Below are positions 1-5,873 of a stretch of DNA of 7,806 nt, piece after piece. The stretch's first letter is position 1, and every line of letters starts with the position of its first letter. Made by a program: the position numbers and the translations under genes. This DNA is from an uncultured Bacilli bacterium (GTDB taxonomy: Bacteria; Bacillota_I; Bacilli_A; RF39; UBA660), in assembly GCA_944359735.1 (NCBI GenBank), contig CALVTA010000055.1, positions 1 to 7,806 of the forward strand, in the 5' to 3' direction. A model generated the notes under the pieces. It saw nothing but the letters and a program-made list of their open reading frames with translations. It was not told where the DNA came from and searched no databases.

Positions 1-36
1 TTCTTGTGGCGTTAATGTTATTTTATTCTGATACAT
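1..36 (-). CDS. gpsB: DivIVA/GpsB-family cell-division protein, N-terminal fragment (cut by window edge)
   Basis: Only the first 12 codons are present, reading leftward off the window: MYQNKITLTPQE. This resembles the start of DivIVA/GpsB proteins, where a short N-terminal segment with a 'L(T/S)xx(D/E)I' pattern precedes the membrane-binding coiled coil. GpsB is a small membrane-associated adaptor that links class A PBPs to the division machinery. The start is supported by GGTGAT at 41-46 (leftward), 4 nt before the ATG. Context adds weight: in several Firmicutes gpsB lies divergent from recU-pbp1, as here. Twelve residues cannot separate GpsB from DivIVA proper, so the symbol is inferred mainly from the neighbourhood. 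Confidence 0.5.
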   Translation of the reverse strand, partial: MYQNKITLTPQE

Positions 37-61
37 CTAAATCACCAATCCCTTTACACTC

Positions 62-107
62 TTATTTTAGAAAATATCTTACCTTTTGTCAATCTTTTCT
101 AAAATAA
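62..107 (-). repeat. 13-bp perfect inverted repeat between the small ORF and gpsB-like gene
   Basis: Positions 62-74 (ttattttagaaaa) are the exact reverse complement of 95-107, with a 20-nt loop. One arm lies inside the last codons of the 36-codon ORF, the stop codon is in the loop, and the other arm is in the leader of the gpsB-like gene. The stem has only two G:C pairs worth of stability and no T-run follows it in the leftward direction, so it is not a standard terminator. It could be an RNA structure affecting coupling between the two genes, a processing site, or a protein-binding palindrome. Confidence 0.5.
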
Positions 108-189
108 CTTCCACTTCTCTTAAGCGCCATGCTTCTTTGACACTACTTCTAAGCTTAGATAAAAGTAAAGTTACATCATTATTATTCAT
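79..189 (-). CDS. small ORF, 36 residues, upstream of gpsB-like gene
   Basis: The frame starts at ATG 189-187 and stops with TAA at 81-79. The product begins MNNNDVTLLLSKLRSSVKEA and ends in LEKIDKR. It is charged, leucine- and lysine-rich with heptad-like spacing, and would probably form one amphipathic helix. It has no signal peptide and no membrane segment. AGGAAG lies about 10 nt before the ATG. A second in-frame ATG seven codons upstream (210-208) has no ribosome site and is less likely. The gene lies 42 nt before the gpsB-like start on the same strand, so the two are probably cotranscribed. I do not recognise the family. A role tied to GpsB or the divergent PBP is only a guess from position. 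Confidence 0.5.
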   Translation of the reverse strand: MNNNDVTLLLSKLRSSVKEAWRLREVEVILEKIDKR

Positions 190-240
190 AAATATCCATC
201 TTCCTTTCATCAATTTTTAAAATGACTGTTGACTAGCCAA

Positions 241-264
241 TTTATATTAAATTTTTAATATAAA
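241..264. repeat. perfect AT palindrome (11-bp arms, 2-bp centre)
   Basis: tttatattaaa at 241-251 is mirrored by its reverse complement at 254-264 with TT between. It sits in the middle of the divergent region, upstream of both transcription units. This would suit an operator or a DNA-bending site, but the arms contain only A and T, so chance in AT-rich DNA is a real alternative. Confidence 0.35.
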
Positions 265-329
265 ATCCTAAAACAACAATAATATAAACTAATAAAAATA
301 ACAATAAATTCGACAAAAAAGGTATTACT

Positions 330-357
330 TTGACATTTTATCAAAAAGTAGTATAAT
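330..357 (+). promoter_or_regulatory. sigma-A promoter for the recU operon
   Basis: A perfect -35 hexamer TTGACA (330-335) is followed by a perfect -10 TATAAT (352-357) with a 16-bp spacer. The expected transcription start is about 363-366, giving a leader of roughly 25-28 nt before ATG 391 that contains the ribosome site. Both hexamers match consensus, so strong constitutive transcription is expected. The most likely unit is the 237-residue gene, recU and the PBP gene. Confidence 0.8.
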
Positions 358-390
358 AATAGCAAAATTTAATGAGATGAGGTATATATT

Positions 391-1104
391 ATGAATTTAA
401 TAGACAAATTAAAATTTTTTTTACAAAATGAAGAATTTTCTTCCTTACTTGAAAATAAAAGTTATAGAATAGAAACTAAAAATGACTTGTTCTATCTATT
501 TCATTTAAATAATCAAGAAAAAATGGTTATATTAAAAGATCCTAATAATAATAACCGTATTCGTTTTAAAGGAACCAACTTAGCTTTTAGTGTAAGTTGT
601 AACGAAGATGGAACCTTTTATCTTGATCACCTATTAATAGGAGATGTAAAAAAAGAAGAATTTGATTTTATAATGAGACATGAAATAATTAATCAAAAAG
701 ACAAAATAACTATAAAATTAATAAACAATGAAAATATAAAATATATATATGAAATAGATAATGATAACATCAAAATAGATACAATTAGTCAAAAACAAAT
801 TATAAAACAAAACGAAAATAAAGACATTGAATTAAAAAATCAAATAGATATTCAAACTTATTCTACAGAATTTAATTTTAGAAGAAACGAAAATGGTAAT
901 ACTGAATTTATAGAAGAAACAAAAGATAAAGCTAAAGAAGCCTTCAAAGCATTTTTAACTCTAGAAAAAACTTATCCAACAATAACTTCATATATTAACA
1001 AAAGAATTCCTTTTTTAACTGATTGCATAAGAGAAGCAAGTGAAATAAAAGACCAAAAAAAATATGTATACAAAAAACAAGTTAACTCTCGACAGAAAAG
1101 ATAG
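391..1104 (+). CDS. uncharacterised protein, 237 residues, first gene of the recU-pbp operon
   Basis: The ATG is preceded by GATGAGG at 8 nt and by the consensus promoter, so the start is well placed. It ends in adjacent TAG and TAA stops. I do not recognise the family. The product looks soluble: no signal peptide or membrane segment is visible. The N-terminal half (residues 1-130) has alternating hydrophobic/charged stretches that suggest beta structure. Residues 130-165 are rich in Asn, Lys, Gln and Ile and may be a linker. The C-terminal part (about 170-237) is helical-looking and ends very basic (KKYVYKKQVNSRQKR), which would suit nucleic acid or membrane-surface contact. It lies 65 nt upstream of recU on the same strand and probably shares its transcript. 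No function is assigned. Confidence 0.75.
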   Translation: MNLIDKLKFFLQNEEFSSLLENKSYRIETKNDLFYLFHLNNQEKMVILKDPNNNNRIRFKGTNLAFSVSCNEDGTFYLDHLLIGDVKKEEFDFIMRHEIINQKDKITIKLINNENIKYIYEIDNDNIKIDTISQKQIIKQNENKDIELKNQIDIQTYSTEFNFRRNENGNTEFIEETKDKAKEAFKAFLTLEKTYPTITSYINKRIPFLTDCIREASEIKDQKKYVYKKQVNSRQKR

Positions 1105-1122
1105 TAAATACAATATTTAATA

Positions 1123-1151
1123 TAGATATTTAAAAATATTTATAGTATAAT
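1123..1151 (+). promoter_or_regulatory. possible internal promoter before recU
   Basis: TATAAT at 1146-1151 is preceded at 17 bp by TAGATA (1123-1128), which matches four of six -35 consensus positions. It would start transcription at about 1158, leaving a very short leader on the ribosome site of recU. The gap is extremely AT-rich, so a chance match is quite possible. Confidence 0.3.
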
Positions 1152-1158
1152 TATATAC

Positions 1159-1165
1159 AGGTGAT
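1159..1165 (+). promoter_or_regulatory. ribosome binding site fixing the recU start
   Basis: AGGTGAT lies 4 nt before ATG 1170. It can pair with the AUCACCU part of the usual 16S 3' end. The in-frame GTG at 1161 falls inside this element, so ATG 1170 is the better start. Confidence 0.7.
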
Positions 1166-1169
1166 AAAG

Positions 1170-1769
1170 ATGAATTACCCTACGGGGATAAAAAAAAGTC
1201 ATAAGCAAATAATTAACTATTCTCATCGTGGTATGACATTAGAAGATGATATTAATCATACTAATAGTTATTATAGAGATAAAGACATTGCATATATATA
1301 TAAAAAGCCAACTCCTATAAAGGTTACTAAAGTTGATTTTAGAAAAGATAGAACTTCTACTATCAAAGAAGCCTTCTATATGGAACCATCAACAACCGAT
1401 TATAATGGTATTTATAAAGGCTACTATATTGACTTTGAAGCTAAAGAAACAAAAAATAAAACTTCATTTCCCCTAGCAAATATTCATGCCCACCAATTAA
1501 AACACTTAGAAAATATCACAAACCACGGGGGAATCGGCTTTATAATTGTACGTTTCTGCGTACTTAATAAAACTTATTTATTAAAAGCAGAGGACCTTTT
1601 TTCTTTTACTAAAAACATATTTAGAAAATCAATACCGTTAACCTACTTTGAAGAAAAAGGAAAATTATTAAAAGAAAGTTATAATCCTAGGCTTGACTAC
1701 TTAAAAGTAGTAAATGAATTTTTGGAGGTAAAAAATAATGGCAAAGAAAAAAACAAAAAGAAAAATTAA
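1170..1769 (+). CDS. recU: Holliday junction resolvase RecU
   Basis: RecU is a dimeric endonuclease of Firmicutes that cuts four-way junctions during recombinational repair and chromosome segregation, working with RuvAB and RecA. The 199-residue product is close to the usual length (about 200). It carries the family blocks in order: SHRGMTLEDDIN (residues 18-29), AYIYKKPTPI (41-50), TTDYNGIYKGYYIDFEAKET (75-94) and KNKTSFPLANIHAHQ (95-109). The metal-site residues expected from Bacillus RecU are present: D77 in TTDYNG, E90 and K92 in FEAKE, and Q109. The start is ATG 1170, chosen by the AGGTGAT element 4 nt upstream. The lysine-rich C-terminus overlaps the PBP gene by 32 nt in another frame, which suggests coupled translation. 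The recU-pbp1 order matches Bacillus recU-ponA. Confidence 0.96.
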   Translation: MNYPTGIKKSHKQIINYSHRGMTLEDDINHTNSYYRDKDIAYIYKKPTPIKVTKVDFRKDRTSTIKEAFYMEPSTTDYNGIYKGYYIDFEAKETKNKTSFPLANIHAHQLKHLENITNHGGIGFIIVRFCVLNKTYLLKAEDLFSFTKNIFRKSIPLTYFEEKGKLLKESYNPRLDYLKVVNEFLEVKNNGKEKNKKKN

Positions 1770-4575
1770 GCAAAATAAGCTCTTCATAATATTTTTAATT
1801 ATGTTTATAGTCCTAATGATTGCTAGTTACTTTATTTTAGGACTACTAGTAACAGCATTTATGGGAATAGGAATATTAATTATAATAGGAATTGCAAAAT
1901 TAGTTGATAGTGTAAAAAATAAACCTAAACAAAAAAAAATAGTTAATACTATTTTAATAATTATTCTCTCACTTGGCATTCTAATAATGCTAGCAGGCAT
2001 CGTTTTTATGATTTATATTGCGATGTCATCAGATTCCAAATTTGATCCTAAAAAACTTGATAGTAGTGAACCAACCGTTCTCTATGATAAAGACGGAGTA
2101 GAATTTGCAAAACTAGGTAGTGAAATGCGTGATAAAGTAACTTATGATGAACTACCAGAAGTACTAGTTGATGCAATTGTTGCTACTGAAGATTCAAGGT
2201 TTTTCCAACATAATGGTTTTGATGCTCCTAGATTTTTAAAGGCATCACTTGGTCAAATAGTAGGTAACTCTGATGCTGGTGGTGCTTCTACTTTATCAAT
2301 GCAAGTTGTTAAAAACAGTTTAACTTCAAGCATCGCTACAGGATTAGATGGAGTTATCAGAAAATTTCAAGATATTTATTTATCAATATTCAAATTAGAA
2401 AAAAATTATACTAAAGAACAAATAATCGAATTCTATGTCAACAACCACAACTTAGGTGGTAATGTCTATGGTGTATCACAAGCTGCTAGAGTATATTTTA
2501 ACAAAGATATTCAAGACTTAAATCTAGCAGAAGCAAGTATAATTGCCGGTATGTTCCAGGCTCCAAATGCTTATCGACCAACTAACGAAGATAATATTGA
2601 AGCAGTTACTAAAAGACGTGATACTGTTTTATACTTAATGGAACGCCATGGTTATATTACTGAAGAAGAAAGAGATCTAGCAAGTTCTATTAGCATTGAA
2701 AGTCTTGTTAACTATAACGCTTCTGCTGATACAAGTGGTAACAGTGAATACCAAGGTTATATTGATACTGTCGTTGCTGAAGTAGAAGAAAAATTAGGAG
2801 AAAAATATAATCCATATACTGTATCTATGAAGATATATACTAATTTAGATCGTGATAAACAAGATGGAATAAATAGAGTTATGAATGGTGAAAGTTACAC
2901 TTGGATAAACGATGTTATTCAAAGTGGTGTTTCTGTACTAGATAGTGAAACAGGAAAAATTCTTGCTATTGGAGCAGGTAGAAATAAAACTGGAGTAAAC
3001 CAATTCAATTATGCTACTGATATGGTAAGACAACCAGGATCGACTGCTAAACCTTTATTTGACTATGGACCATTAATTGAATATAACAATGCCTCAACTT
3101 TTGGATACAATGATGGTAATAATAATTATAGAATGTTTGTTGATGAACCATATTCATATACTAATGGTAAATCTATAAATAACTGGGATGGTAAATTTAT
3201 GGGAAATATGACTACAAGACGTGCCTTATCACTATCAAGAAACATTCCTGCCTTAAAAGCTTTCCAACAAGTAGATAATAAAAATATAATTGAATTTGTT
3301 CAAAAATTAGGAATTGAACCAGAGATAGAAAATGGTAAAATTCATGAAGCACACTCCTTAGGAGCATTTGATGGTGTAAATCCTCTTCAAATGGCTGCTG
3401 CCTACTCTGCTTTCTCTAATGGTGGTTATTATAATGAACCATATTCTGTTAGCAAAGTTATTTTAACTGCTACTGGTGAAGAATATGAACATAAAAGTGA
3501 AAAAACTAAAGCAATGGAAGATTCTACAGCTTACATGATTACAAGCATGCTAGACGATACTAGTATTACCGGTGGTGGAGCAATGGATAGAGTTGCTATG
3601 AAAACTGGTACTACTAACTTCGATGAAAATTACCGCAAACAATTAGGAATGGCAGACGATGCTATTAGAGATTCTTGGGTTATAGGTTATACTACTAAAA
3701 CTGTTATTGCTATGTGGTATGGATATAAAGATACAAATGCTGATTCAGTTTCACAAGGATATTACTGCCATAACTTATCAGGAACAGTACAACGTGATAG
3801 ATTATTCACAGCCCTAGCTAATGAAGTATTTGAAGAAAATAAAGAAGAATTTAAAATGCCAGATAGTGTCGTAAGAGTTCCACTTGTATCAGGTAGTTCA
3901 ACTGCAAAAGTAGCAGGTACAGGATACACTGGTAGTATTATCTATGAATACTTCAAAAAAGATCATGAACCAAGTGGTAAACAAGAAACTAGTAACTTAG
4001 CAACACCTACAGGATTAACCGCTACATATTCTAATGGTTCTGTAAAATTAAGTTGGAATGCCGTAAATCCTGGTAGTACAGATTCTTCATATGGTGATTT
4101 TGGATATAATGTTTACTTTAATAATACTCTGTTAGGATTTACAACTAACACAAGTTATACAATTAACAATCCAAGTAATCCATATGGTACTTATAAAGTC
4201 ATTGCTACCTTTAAAAAATATGATGGACTTAATAGCCAAGCAGCTACTTATGAACTAAAAAAACAAAGTGCTAATTTAAGAATTAGTGCCCAATCAATAA
4301 ATGTAACTGAATTTAATATAAATGACATAACCAATTATATAACTGTTTACAATGGTTCAACCAATGTCACTAATCAAACAAGTAATTGGACTTTGATAAG
4401 TTCATCACCAAGTATAGGAAGTTCAACAACTATATCAACAGCTGGTACATACACACTAAAATATCGATTCACTTATGATGGTGAAACTAAAGAAACTGGA
4501 AACATAACAGTTACGGTTACAGGTTCCACTCCACCAGATAGTGGAGAAGAAATACCAACTGATCCAACTACCTAA
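1738..4575 (+). CDS. bifunctional class A penicillin-binding protein (PBP1-type) with C-terminal FN3 and Ig-like domains
   Basis: This 945-residue enzyme should polymerise lipid II and cross-link peptidoglycan outside the membrane. The start is set by GGAGG at 1724-1728. A basic N-terminus is followed by a long hydrophobic stretch (15-53, probably a hairpin) and a further membrane segment (68-95). Glycosyltransferase 51 motifs follow: E151-D-S-R-F-F-Q-H-N-G, GASTLSMQ (182-189), RKFQD (208-212), KEQIIEFYVN (226-235) and RRDTVL (293-298). Transpeptidase motifs are S435-T-A-K438, S500-R-N502 and K622-T-G-T625, so the acylation site is intact. A fibronectin-III-like domain (about 754-841), an Ig-like beta domain (about 845-930) and a Pro/Glu/Thr tail follow. 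Bacillus PBP1 also ends in an FN3 domain. Unusual points are Asp instead of Glu at 212, Met at 188, and the extra membrane segments. It is the last gene of its operon. The symbol ponA or pbp1A could apply, but I leave it open. Confidence 0.95.
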   Translation: MAKKKTKRKIKQNKLFIIFLIMFIVLMIASYFILGLLVTAFMGIGILIIIGIAKLVDSVKNKPKQKKIVNTILIIILSLGILIMLAGIVFMIYIAMSSDSKFDPKKLDSSEPTVLYDKDGVEFAKLGSEMRDKVTYDELPEVLVDAIVATEDSRFFQHNGFDAPRFLKASLGQIVGNSDAGGASTLSMQVVKNSLTSSIATGLDGVIRKFQDIYLSIFKLEKNYTKEQIIEFYVNNHNLGGNVYGVSQAARVYFNKDIQDLNLAEASIIAGMFQAPNAYRPTNEDNIEAVTKRRDTVLYLMERHGYITEEERDLASSISIESLVNYNASADTSGNSEYQGYIDTVVAEVEEKLGEKYNPYTVSMKIYTNLDRDKQDGINRVMNGESYTWINDVIQSGVSVLDSETGKILAIGAGRNKTGVNQFNYATDMVRQPGSTAKPLFDYGPLIEYNNASTFGYNDGNNNYRMFVDEPYSYTNGKSINNWDGKFMGNMTTRRALSLSRNIPALKAFQQVDNKNIIEFVQKLGIEPEIENGKIHEAHSLGAFDGVNPLQMAAAYSAFSNGGYYNEPYSVSKVILTATGEEYEHKSEKTKAMEDSTAYMITSMLDDTSITGGGAMDRVAMKTGTTNFDENYRKQLGMADDAIRDSWVIGYTTKTVIAMWYGYKDTNADSVSQGYYCHNLSGTVQRDRLFTALANEVFEENKEEFKMPDSVVRVPLVSGSSTAKVAGTGYTGSIIYEYFKKDHEPSGKQETSNLATPTGLTATYSNGSVKLSWNAVNPGSTDSSYGDFGYNVYFNNTLLGFTTNTSYTINNPSNPYGTYKVIATFKKYDGLNSQAATYELKKQSANLRISAQSINVTEFNINDITNYITVYNGSTNVTNQTSNWTLISSSPSIGSSTTISTAGTYTLKYRFTYDGETKETGNITVTVTGSTPPDSGEEIPTDPTT

Positions 4576-4603
4576 AAAGAAGCTATCAATCTAGCTTCTT
4601 TTT
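4574..4603. terminator. bidirectional rho-independent terminator between pbp and nth
   Basis: aaaaagaagcta (4574-4585) pairs exactly with tagcttcttttt (4592-4603) around a 6-nt loop. The stem core is agaagcta/tagcttct with a run of five A on one side and five T on the other, so it gives a hairpin plus U-tract on either strand. It overlaps the TAA of the PBP gene (4573-4575), and its loop contains part of the TGA of nth (4588-4586). Only 10 bp separate the two convergent genes, so this one element probably ends both operons. Confidence 0.85.
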
Positions 4604-5218
4604 ATCATACTTACATATCTCTTTTAATCTACATCCATTACAATTAGGTTTAATTGCTTTACAATAATATCTTCCAAACAAAACTAATTGCAAATGTCTT
4701 TTACCCCAATCTTCACGTTTAAAAGCCCTCTTTAATTTTTCTTCTAATTTTCTAACATTATCATCTTCTTTGGCAAGTCCTAATCTTTTAGATACCCTTT
4801 CAACATGAGTATCAACAGCAATAGCAGGTATATTATAAAATTCACTTAAAAAAACATTAACTGTCTTTCTTCCTACTCCAGGCATTGACTCTAACTGTTT
4901 TCTTTTAATAGGAACATTACTGTTATAATATAAAACTAAAATTTTAGCTATTTCTTTAACATACAAAGCTTTTTTATGATAAGATCCTATAGGTCTCAGT
5001 ATCTCTTCCAAATCACACAAATCAGCCATCATAAGTTTCTCTAAAGAATTATATTTTTCAAACAATATTGGAGTAACACTATTAACTCTTTTATCAGTAG
5101 ATTGTGCACTTAAAACAATAGCAATCAATAATTCATAATCATTATTATAATTCAACTCACATTTAGGATCTTTAAATAAATGATCTAAATAATTCTCTAT
5201 AATTTCTACTCTAGTCAT
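4586..5218 (-). CDS. nth: endonuclease III (DNA glycosylase/AP lyase)
   Basis: Nth removes oxidised pyrimidines and cleaves the abasic site in base excision repair. The product is 210 residues from ATG 5218, close to E. coli Nth (211). The helix-hairpin-helix is MPGVGRKTVNVFL (112-124) with catalytic K118. The catalytic Asp is D136 in AVDTHVERVSKRL. Four cysteines, C186, C193, C196 and C202, have the C-x6-C-x2-C-x5-C spacing of the [4Fe-4S] cluster. The ATG is inside the end of dnaD (ATGACTAG), so translation is probably coupled. An in-frame ATG at 5239 with AGAGG about 9 nt upstream is the main alternative and would add seven residues not typical of the family. It is the last gene of the leftward operon. 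Close dnaD-nth linkage is also seen in Bacillus. Confidence 0.95.
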   Translation of the reverse strand: MTRVEIIENYLDHLFKDPKCELNYNNDYELLIAIVLSAQSTDKRVNSVTPILFEKYNSLEKLMMADLCDLEEILRPIGSYHKKALYVKEIAKILVLYYNSNVPIKRKQLESMPGVGRKTVNVFLSEFYNIPAIAVDTHVERVSKRLGLAKEDDNVRKLEEKLKRAFKREDWGKRHLQLVLFGRYYCKAIKPNCNGCRLKEICKYDKKKLD

Positions 5219-5873
5219 CTTCATCATCAAACCAATCATAATCAAAAACCTCTACAGGCTCTTTTAACTGCTTACTTTTATTTGTTAAAAAATGTCTAAC
5301 ATCAGAAACTGTCTTAATTCCCTTTTTGTCCCATTCATAAAGAATTTTATCAATATATCTAATACTAGATACCCCATTCAAAGTTGCTTCTTTAACAGCT
5401 TCAACAATCACTCCACTATCAAAAGTATTAGCCCAGGCTTTAATAAATTCTAATTCACTAGGACTAAGAGTTCGCCCAAATTCTTTTTCTATCATTTCAA
5501 AAATATCACTATCAACAGGTTCTTCATTAAAAGAAACTATACTTTCACTAATAATAGTAGACATTCTTTCATAAAATAAACTTAAATCTACTTTTTCTTC
5601 TCTTATTCCCTTATCATTTTTAAAAGTATCTATCAAAAGCAATTTTTTATCAGTAAGTTTTGAAATAAGTTCTAAAACATCTTTCAATTGTAACCCAAAT
5701 TCTAAAGCCATACTTTGGGGATCAAAAACAAAGGTACATCCCTTATCTTTTAAATACATTAAAAAGATAAATTCTTCTAAAGTAACATCAAATTTTTTAT
5801 ATTCTTTTAAAAATAACAAAGGTATAACAATATTCTTAGTTTTCAACAATTCAACCAGTTGTTTTTGTTTCAT
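5211..5873 (-). CDS. dnaD: DnaD-family replication initiation/primosome protein
   Basis: DnaD helps DnaA- and PriA-dependent loading of the replicative helicase with DnaB and DnaI in Firmicutes. The product is 220 residues. Residues about 1-100 form the winged-helix DDBH1 domain (FLKEYKKFDVTLEEFIFLMY). Residues about 125-200 form the DDBH2 domain, with FGRTLSPSELEFI and the family motif YIDKILYEW (Y-x3-I-x3-W). The acidic/aromatic tail FDYDWFDDEDD is like other DnaD C-termini. The start is ATG 5873: a full AGGAGG (5880-5885) lies 6 nt upstream, whereas the ATG at 5879 touches it directly and could not use it. It overlaps cca by 23 nt and nth by 8 nt, so all three are probably translated from one message. 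Confidence 0.93.
   Translation of the reverse strand: MKQKQLVELLKTKNIVIPLLFLKEYKKFDVTLEEFIFLMYLKDKGCTFVFDPQSMALEFGLQLKDVLELISKLTDKKLLLIDTFKNDKGIREEKVDLSLFYERMSTIISESIVSFNEEPVDSDIFEMIEKEFGRTLSPSELEFIKAWANTFDSGVIVEAVKEATLNGVSSIRYIDKILYEWDKKGIKTVSDVRHFLTNKSKQLKEPVEVFDYDWFDDEDD

Larger units (their letters stand above)
190..390. other. divergent intergenic region
   Basis: About 200 bp of very AT-rich DNA separates the leftward small ORF/gpsB-like pair from the rightward recU operon. It holds the consensus rightward promoter (330-357) and the ribosome site of the first rightward gene (GATGAGG at 376-382, 8 nt before ATG 391). It also holds an AT palindrome at 241-264. I could not find a convincing leftward promoter, although one must exist for the small ORF/gpsB pair unless that pair is read from further away. 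Confidence 0.6.

Noticed and set aside
1161..1169. GTG at 1161 as the recU start.
   Set aside because: It lies within the ribosome binding element that properly spaces ATG 1170, and the RecU family begins at that later point.
4586..4588. Possible Mycoplasma-type code (TGA as tryptophan), since nth ends in TGA followed by TAG.
   Set aside because: All long frames use TGG and contain no in-frame TGA, cca also ends in TGA, and the organism encodes a class A PBP.
5219..5245. A longer nth starting at TTG 5245 or at the intervening ATGs.
   Set aside because: The added residues (MIMIGLMMK-type) are an out-of-frame reading of the acidic dnaD tail and do not match Nth N-termini; ATG 5239 remains a minor alternative.
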